64,000 nt of DNA from NCBI GenBank assembly GCA_003864495.1, contig ML133426.1, positions 2,170,001 through 2,234,000 on the forward strand. The letters are read 5' to 3'. The stretch's first letter is position 1. Each line of letters starts with the position of its first letter. Position numbers and translations under genes: made by a program. A model generated the notes under the pieces. It made no database searches. It saw only the letters and a program-made list of their open reading frames with translations, and was not told the origin of the DNA. Positions 56,701 to 64,000 of this stretch are shown piece after piece. The DNA comes from Nemopilema nomurai (taxonomy: Eukaryota > Cnidaria > Scyphozoa > Rhizostomeae > Rhizostomatidae).

Positions 56701-59700
56701 TTGTGGAAACGCGGTCGATTCGAAGGATGGATTCGGGAGACAGCGACCAGGCCTTTGATGACGCGGTCAGCAGCTTCACGGGCAACATCAGCAGCACGGG
56801 CGTGGATGACCAGGAGAGCAACATGTCGGTCATCGAATCGGTGACCTCGGAAGACAGCGAGCAGGACAGCCTGATTGCTTGGAGGAACAAGATCAAGGGC
56901 CTGTCCGATGGCGATGGCTTGTACTCCAGGCAGGTCTCCAGCTCGACGGACCAGAGCAATTGGACGGCGATTTACCGGGAGAACCCGGATATCGAAATCA
57001 CGGTTCTCCTGCTGCAGGTATGAGCATACTAGCTTTCCTGCCGTTGTGTGTGAGCTAAGTAATGCCAGAATTGGTCTCATCTTTCATATCAGGCGAAAAT
57101 ACCTTATAGTTGAATGCAAGATATGCAGAGGAAGAAAAAAAGAGAGATTGTTAGATGTTTCTTAAACCACGATGTTGGTTATTGAGAGTTGGCTGGGAAG
57201 ATACAATTGGCTTTATGCCGGGAACAAAACTCTGAGCATGCATTGATTGCTTTGATTCACAAGAATGCTCACAGCCAACAGACAGAATGTTCATTGCTTT
57301 ACGTTACAGACAGAGCAAAGTGTGTTGTATCTAAGGATCGTTTTCTTATGATGTTGTATTTACCTCTCTTTGAACAGCACCTTTTCAAGCACACGGATGC
57401 GACAGTATTGGGCCACATACTCAAGTGCATTAACATGACGTGCATTCGAGGCGAATGTCTTCGCGTGTCGGCAAGAGAGGACATGAATCTCACCCACTAC
57501 CTGCAAACCGTGCTCTTCATCCCCAGGTATTCAACCTTGCTGGAAATGTGTGGCTTTATTTGCTGACATCTTCAACCAGTAGTTTCATCCGTGTTTGAAC
57601 CAGTCTACGTTTGCAAAGGTCAACCTCGTCTTCATTGATAATCCCTAAGCGAGCAGAATCGAACATACAAAGAAGTAACCTTTCCCAGGCGAAAACCTGT
57701 TAAGCGATTTTTTTGCAGTTCTCTCTCAGCACCCATCCTATTTCAAGAGTAAGCCACTGTCTTCGAATTGACCCCATTATCTTACATCATATCTCTAGAT
57801 TGGGTTGTTTACACAGCTCAGTTAATCTTGTCTTCCTTGTATTAAGAGAGATGCCCCCCCCCCGCAGTCAGAGGTGCTGCTATTGGAAGTGCTCAGTGGT
57901 GATTCCCTGTTTATTGCAGCTTGTGGGAGATGCTGCAGGTGAACAACTCGTGCCTGGCGCAACAGGCCGTGCCCCTGCTCATCCACTGCACCTGTATGCC
58001 CTACGGGGCAGCAAGGCTCTGCGACGAAATCGAGTGTGTCTTCAACAACGAAGACTGGATCAAACGCTTTTCTGCCGGTAAGCTCTTCGACTGCAGCACC
58101 CAAAATCATTCTGGATTTTAATTCAGTCACATTTTGTCGATAAATGGAAGATTAATTTACTACTAAGCGCGACATTTCGGGAAATTTTGAAATTTTTTTT
58201 GACTTTTAGAACGGGCCTATTTTTCGTGGTTCAAAATTGTCTGAAGTCATCAAAATGGATTAGCCAGTTTTGTAGAGCTAATTATAAAGTGCTCTTATCA
58301 TATCCACCTCTCTCTCATCTCGAGATATCATTTTAGCAAAAGGGGTAAATTCTTAATTCTATCCTTCCGTGAGGTCACGTGCGGCTTCCCTTTCTTAACG
58401 CGCCATTTTTGTTTACTTCAGTTGAGAAGGTTTCGCTGCTGTGCGACTTCATCGACGTGGATCGAATCCGCGACTCGTCCCTCGCCAAGTCCACGCTGGT
58501 GCATGCGCTCATCTACTTGATATCCGCGATTGATGACGTCAACGATGCTGTTGCTATGAAGGCCAAGGCCCTGGTCACTTCAATCAACAAATCATCCTTA
58601 TTGGTAACTATGCGTAATCCCACATTTCATGCAAACGATCACCAATCTTGTGCTCCATTCTCAATGTGTTTAACTAGTCTGTAGACTACCTTTTACTTCC
58701 TGAAGACATCATTTCTGAACACAGTAATAGCATATAGGTCGCCATTTTCCAAACTCCAGTCCCCTCTTTAGCTCTATGACTGGCCATTATTGACTTTGAA
58801 TACGGATGACACAGTACCTGTTTTCTTGCCCAGCACCTGTTCTGCTACATGGAAGACCACTTCAGGGACGAGAGTGACGACCGGCTAACGTTGTTGCATG
58901 CTTGGAGAACGCTGAGCTTGAAGCTGGAAGACACCGCTCCGTTCTCGGCCAAGTTCTTCACCAGTTTGATGGTGTACGTGACCACAAGGGCCAAGTCGTC
59001 GGCGTTCAGTTCCAGTCGTGGCAGCTCGTTTTCCAGCACGGTCTCAGATGAAGTACTGCAATCAAGTACGTTTGCTTAATTTACAGTAACAGCAACGAGT
59101 TGCTTTGATTCTTCAATTGATTCTGGAAGCCTATTGAGCCTAAAGGGAAAGGAAAAGGGAGGTAGAAGGTAAACACTAGGATTACAATGTAGTCATACCT
59201 CAAGGTACGTGTATCTTACAATAAAACTCGATCTTAGGTTCTTGGGCTGTATTCACCCGTATGCTGCGACTTCTCCATTCTTGATTCAGCCCGGCCATAT
59301 CTGCCTTAATGACCGCTAGTCTGTTCCCTGCAGACCCCCACGCGCCGACCTGGTCGAGAGCTCTGTCCAGCCCGGGACGCGCCACTGGCATTGCCAACTG
59401 GGTCAGCAGCGGCAGCATCGTGATTCGCCGGCCTCGCTCGGCCTCGGCTCCGCTCGTTCTCTACAAGCAGAAGTTCACCCTCCAGTTCGATCGACAGGCG
59501 TCTCTTTTAGCGCAGATGATGGACGAAGCCACAGCTCCGGATGAGAGTAAGATTTGCCAGATTTTACCTTATTCTTTCTTTACTTTCCAGATGTCTAGCT
59601 TCATGTAGTGCACGTTTTGTCCGCTTTGCAAACGCGGCTACAGACGTAGTGCATTTTCGGTACATGAAGTAAAACTTAGAATTCACCAACATTTTTTGAG

Positions 59701-62700
59701 TTTGATGTCCCTAAGTGCTTATTATGGGACGTTAATGTAACATGTCTTGGTTGGTTCTTCTCTCGTCAAGTTACTTAATGTCTAATATGAACATTCCTCG
59801 TAGACACGACTACTAATCGGCGAAGAAAGCAGTGGTCCCCCAGTAGCAATCCGTTCAGCAGAGGCCACGAGGAATCAACTGCTTCGAACGGCTGCGGCGA
59901 AGCATCTTACGAAGAGCCGGGAAGGCAAGATGGCGCCGCAGCCAGGAGAAAAGAGTCGGCAGAATCCGGGGGGACGTCGAGCAGCAAGTCTTCCTATTTG
60001 CAGCAGATCGACAAGGTGGCGTTGCACTACCTGGTTACTCTGGCCCTGGAGCACCTCGCCGACCCGAAAGCCGTCAACAAGGAGTCCTGCTCGACAGACG
60101 ACATTAGCAACCTGAAGGCCATTATAGTGCGGTGTATGGTTCTGTTGACATTTGCCAGCGATGACGTAGAGCCTGTTTTTAAGGCCAGCGAGCTGAGGTG
60201 AGTGCAGTCTACAGAGGCATCATTCGGTGTTGGCGCCCGCGGCGTTTAGGGTTTTGTAGCTCAACTACCACGATGTTTGAGAAAAGGATCTTTTTCTTGC
60301 TTAGTCCTTCTGTGCGTTACGTAAATTGGGCTCAGGCCTACTTGCAAGTTAAAGAGCCTCTTGACATGGCGTGACAATGTTTTGTTCCCCTTTCTATTTG
60401 AGACAACTACTGAAGCATCTTGCACGGAACTAGGTCCAATATCGCCCCATTGAGTAAAATCCCTCAAACCCGAATGCGTTCACCCACTCATTTTGCAACT
60501 GTCGTTTATTAGGAGCTGTCCCGTGTTCCTGGCCCTAATGATGGGTGTGTCAGCGGTGCTTGACTCTAATCCGTACGCCGGCAAAGAGTTGATCCCCCTC
60601 GTGCTCGACCTGATGTTGCAGTGCATTGCTGACCCAAACAGCGAAAGTTCGCCTTCGGACACTCAGCTAGACGCCTTGGACGCTTTCGTACAGCGCTGCT
60701 GGCTTATGAACCTCATCATCGTACTGTATAAGGTAGGCCACAGCTTGTCGCTTCAGTCTTCTCCTCTTCCTTCAAACATACTCTTTGAAGCTCTCTTTTT
60801 CCAAAAGTCAAGCATCGTACTTCACCTTTCACTATGATCATTTTTTGTAATTCAGCTTTACTTTTGTGGCTGCATTTCACTATGTGCAAAGCTTTCAAAC
60901 TTCCTTAAACCTGAACTGCCCATTTCCCTTTGCCGGTAAAACAATGTTACGTTCTAGTTTTATTTACCTACTGTTTGCCAGTCAGTGTTTAATGCCTCTG
61001 CCCTCTGTCCTGATCCGACTCAATGCGAGGCTACCAAATCCTTCTAAGCAGTCTCGTTTTGTATTTTCCAGTCTCGTTTTGTATTTTCCAGTACGACTTT
61101 GGGGAATTCAAGTCCAAGCTGCTGCCGTTGATTTCTTACGTCATCAACACAATAAACTCACATCAGCATTATCATTGTCTCGCGACTCAAAGACTGGACT
61201 TGGGCGCAAAGCGAGAGGCCTACGTCAAGTCATTTCCTAGAAGAGCCCGGCCTGCAAAAGGCTCGAGGGCGTTGAGTGGTGGGGCAAAGAAGCGCGCGAA
61301 AGTCGGTCAGGTCGCGAGCCAAAAAGGAATTGAAGATAGAAATTTGAGAAATCTGAATGACGATCAAGCTGAAGTAGCAAGACACGACTCGAAGGTCGAT
61401 TCGAGAAGAGCGGAGACATCGTTCATTGAATCATGCTCGGTATGTCAAGCGTTGAAGCTCTTTATTTCCTAGTTCTAAGTATGGACCATTTGTTAGCTAT
61501 TTGCAGTGCTAGAAGCACCTACCACAGCTTGAAATAAGATCCCACAACAGCCATTCACTTACTCTAAACATTTCCAATCTCCAGAATACATCTTTACGCG
61601 ACTGGCCCGCATAAAATTTTGCCTTGAGTTGTTGTCAAAGTTTCTCAAGCGCTTTCCATGCCTAATATACGAGTATCTGTAATGTATGTTTTTGTCAATG
61701 AGATGGCCTACTTGTTTTCTTTCTGGTGTCTTCAATTCGGTATCAAGGTAATCCGTTCTTCCATGAGCAAAATGGTTCGTTGCTAAAGTGGGTAGTATGA
61801 AAGGCAATCGCCTGTGCCAGTATTAAGGCCCCAAAATTCTTCTAGAGTGGATCGCCGTTGTCACAAGAAGACGGACGAGTTGCCAGGACCGACAGTGAAT
61901 CGATGTCATCATGTGGCGAAGAGTCGCTGATAGATCTTGTCAATAGCCAGAAGTGTCCCCATTGCCAGAGCGGCGTGCGGGACTATGATGAAGAGACAGT
62001 CAACCTGTGCATCGTGGCTCTGTCGACATTCATCCATCGAGACCCGGAGATGGCTGCACCACTGCTGATGGAGATGCTCGGTGTCGTCAGCAGGTTCGTT
62101 CCAAATTGAGTTCCAAAACCGCGGGAGACTCAAAACGGCAGTAGGACCATCCGAATAGGCCCATCGCCTTACGTATTGATAAACAGGGATACTTCTTCGT
62201 AATTGCTGTTTTCATTTGAATGGTTTTGCGTTACTCCGATTCTTAACATGTCTATTTTGTGATATGCTACGTTTTTCTTGCTCTTTTTGTTGTAGGAAGA
62301 TTTTGGCCAATGGAAGGACGTTTGCGGATGCTTGGTAAGGCCAATGTCGCCACACTCTTTCCTTCTTACTCTTTCGGTGGTTTGAATGGGCGTATATCAT
62401 CCTGTCTCTACAAACAATCTGATAATTGAGGTTCGCAGTATTCTCATGGGCCAGTTTGGTCTGGCATAGACGCCTTCTTTCTTGCATTTATCTGCTTCAT
62501 GATGAAGCAAGTACGAGCCATCGATTGGTGACATGACCCTGCAACTCACATTTTATCAGCGTTCTATGGCCTATCTCCTTATAGCTGCATATGCACAGTT
62601 CTGTCAAATAAAACCACGTTTTCTTGTGTTTTTTGTAGCACTTCAACTGAGCCGCGTTCTGCTGCAAGTCTCGCTAAACAGTTCATCAGATGTGTCTTCG

Positions 62701-63714
62701 TTCAACTCTCACCCAATGGAATCTTTTCAGAGCTTTTTCGCTGTGATATGTTCGGTATGTGATTCTACGCTTATTACTTATTGCATTTCGGACTTCTTCC
62801 TTTTGAGTTCAAATGGTTAGCTATTCCACTTTTTTGTCCTTTATGAAGATAAGTTTCTTTTGCCAACTTTGAAGTGAACCATTCTTTACAATAGACGAAG
62901 ATTTCTTCAAAGCGGTCATTGCTTCTCTCCTTGGTTTCGACAAACTCGATGAAATGCAGCCGCTCAAGAGTATCCTACAGGTTCGCATTATTATGTGTTG
63001 GCGTTCTGTTTAGATCTCGTGTTGCCTCTTCCAGTCTTTGCCTATCTTCAACCACTGTTTTACGCGCTTTTTTTATTCCCATAATTAAATTTAGCTGGCA
63101 ATTTCCTACCATAGACTTTATTTGAATTGCCATTTGTTCATGGTTCACGCAATGAGACAAGAACGGGCCATTGGCAGCTTAAAAGGACCATTTTCCCCTT
63201 GACAATCCATGCTTCGTTTTAACCCAGAGCCTTGCATCCCTACGTCTTGTAGTGCTGGTGGACCGGTTTAAAAGTAATCTTCTTTCTGAGCCGGCTCATA
63301 TCAGGTAGTGAAATATGGAATGGTTGACAGCGAGAAAGCACTTTCGATCCTCAATACCTAGAGTCTACGGAACGTGAAAGCCTTGTGAAATTTTAACCGT
63401 CTTCTTCTCTAAAGATGAAAGCAGAAGAGGGGTTATGTGAATTTTTACTGCTTTTAAGAATACCTCTTCCTCTCTATTTCCAATGTGGATAGTTCTTGCG
63501 CCATAAGAATTGCCTCGTTCCGGTGAATGTTGAAATGTGATTGTTGCAGGATTTCGCATCTCGCTCGAATAGAGATGACCGCGTGGTGACCTTTCTACTA
63601 AACATGAACCTCTGTGTCCAGTTTGTGCCTAAGGACGATCCGATTGCCTGGGAAAGCCTTCTGCATGACTTCGAAGGCTTCTTCAAAGCGCTGCTTCCTG
63701 TTTTGCCTGCTCCG
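50768..63714 (+). CDS. UNC79: UNC79, NALCN sodium-leak channel complex subunit (3' truncated by the window)
   Basis: There are 25 exons: 50768-50877, 51077-51222, 51754-51924, 52180-52422, 52906-53284, 53559-53720, 54072-54519, 54607-54695, 55045-55159, 55445-55714, 56018-56279, 56650-57017, 57378-57526, 57920-58077, 58422-58603, 58834-59065, 59334-59546, 59804-60197, 60513-60732, 61092-61439, 61846-62093, 62296-62334, 62639-62754, 62895-62980 and 63550-63714. Phases agree and give about 1,771 residues; human UNC79 is about 2,600, so several hundred remain off-window. Landmarks shared with UNC79 are LPSGADVSNVLKYF, VNLSAPALLLN, DLLYVMAYG, the Cys-rich block (FLCTSC...MRLCDPCHE), DILIKQ, RGECLRVSARED, YDEETVNLCIVALSTFIH and AKQFIRCVFVQLSPNGIF. 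It is a huge helical-repeat scaffold that binds UNC80 and NALCN at the plasma membrane and supports Na+ leak current. The start Met is plausible by alignment length. Confidence 0.93.
61052..61091 (+). repeat. tandem duplication of a 20-bp 3' splice-site segment
   Basis: TCTCGTTTTGTATTTTCCAG occurs twice head to tail (61052-61071 and 61072-61091), giving two strong AG acceptors in front of one UNC79 exon. The second is used in my model because it keeps phase. Confidence 0.95.
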
Positions 63715-64000
63715 GTAACGCATCTTTGAATTAAGTATATGCATTTACTCGGCTATTGCTTTTGCAAGTATCACCTCCCATCTGCCATAGTACGTCACCT
63801 ATATATAAATCTGTTTGATCAATCTCGCTTGAAAATCTATTCCTGAGTAGAAGCTCGACCCTAGGCTGAGCCTTTTGTTACGTTCAGTTGCACGTCCCTT
63901 TGACTAACTCTAAAAGTTATTTTGGTTCAAAGAAAAGGAATGTGTCAATAAGTGTATTCATAATTCTAATTTGGACGAATGTGGAAAGCAAATTATTGGG
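63715..64000. other. UNC79 intron running off the window
   Basis: A GTAACG donor follows the last exon. No further exon is evident before the right edge. Confidence 0.6.

Overview
This is a window of animal (metazoan) nuclear DNA. Genes are split into many short exons with GT-AG introns. The proteins are metazoan (UNC79, a two-pore-domain K+ channel, NVL, C1D, RNase T2), spacers are AT-rich, and transposon debris, microsatellites and palindromic MITEs lie in introns and between genes. The proteins differ clearly from vertebrate ones while domain order and protein length are kept. Together with short introns and C/G-run-rich MITEs this suggests an invertebrate, perhaps an early-branching marine one such as a cnidarian; the sequence alone does not settle the taxon.

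Layout: (1) about 0.9-8.8 kb, plus strand, a secreted RNase T2 in seven confident exons and one tentative exon, with a TA-flanked MITE in its large intron. (2) about 9.5-13.7 kb, minus strand, a K2P potassium-channel locus with one exon for the second half of the channel and two different upstream exons for the first half. (3) about 14-21 kb, gene-poor: a foldback MITE and a second copy of it, an 18-bp tandem repeat, and a decayed non-LTR retrotransposon. (4) 21.7-29.8 kb, plus strand, C1D (Rrp47/LRP1 family) in six exons; its last intron holds a hAT transposase remnant and a whole antisense Ty3/gypsy element of CsRn1 type with apparently identical LTRs. (5) 30.5-32.4 kb, a hAT-type MITE and a TA-type MITE. 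(6) 32.8-41.9 kb, plus strand, NVL, a complete two-AAA-domain ATPase in 23 coding exons (about 852 aa). (7) about 45.0-48.2 kb, plus strand, an unrecognised gene whose product looks nuclear. (8) 50.8 kb to the right edge, plus strand, UNC79, the large NALCN-channel subunit; 25 coding exons (about 1770 aa) are visible and the 3' end lies beyond the window.

Functional links: C1D and NVL are neighbours on the same strand and both families act with the MTR4/nuclear exosome machinery in rRNA maturation. K2P and UNC79 both bear on resting membrane potential (K+ leak and Na+ leak), but lie about 40 kb apart and I infer no shared control. Exon boundaries were set by hand from splice consensus, reading-phase continuity and remembered family alignments. 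No search was run. I found no tRNA, rRNA or CRISPR array.
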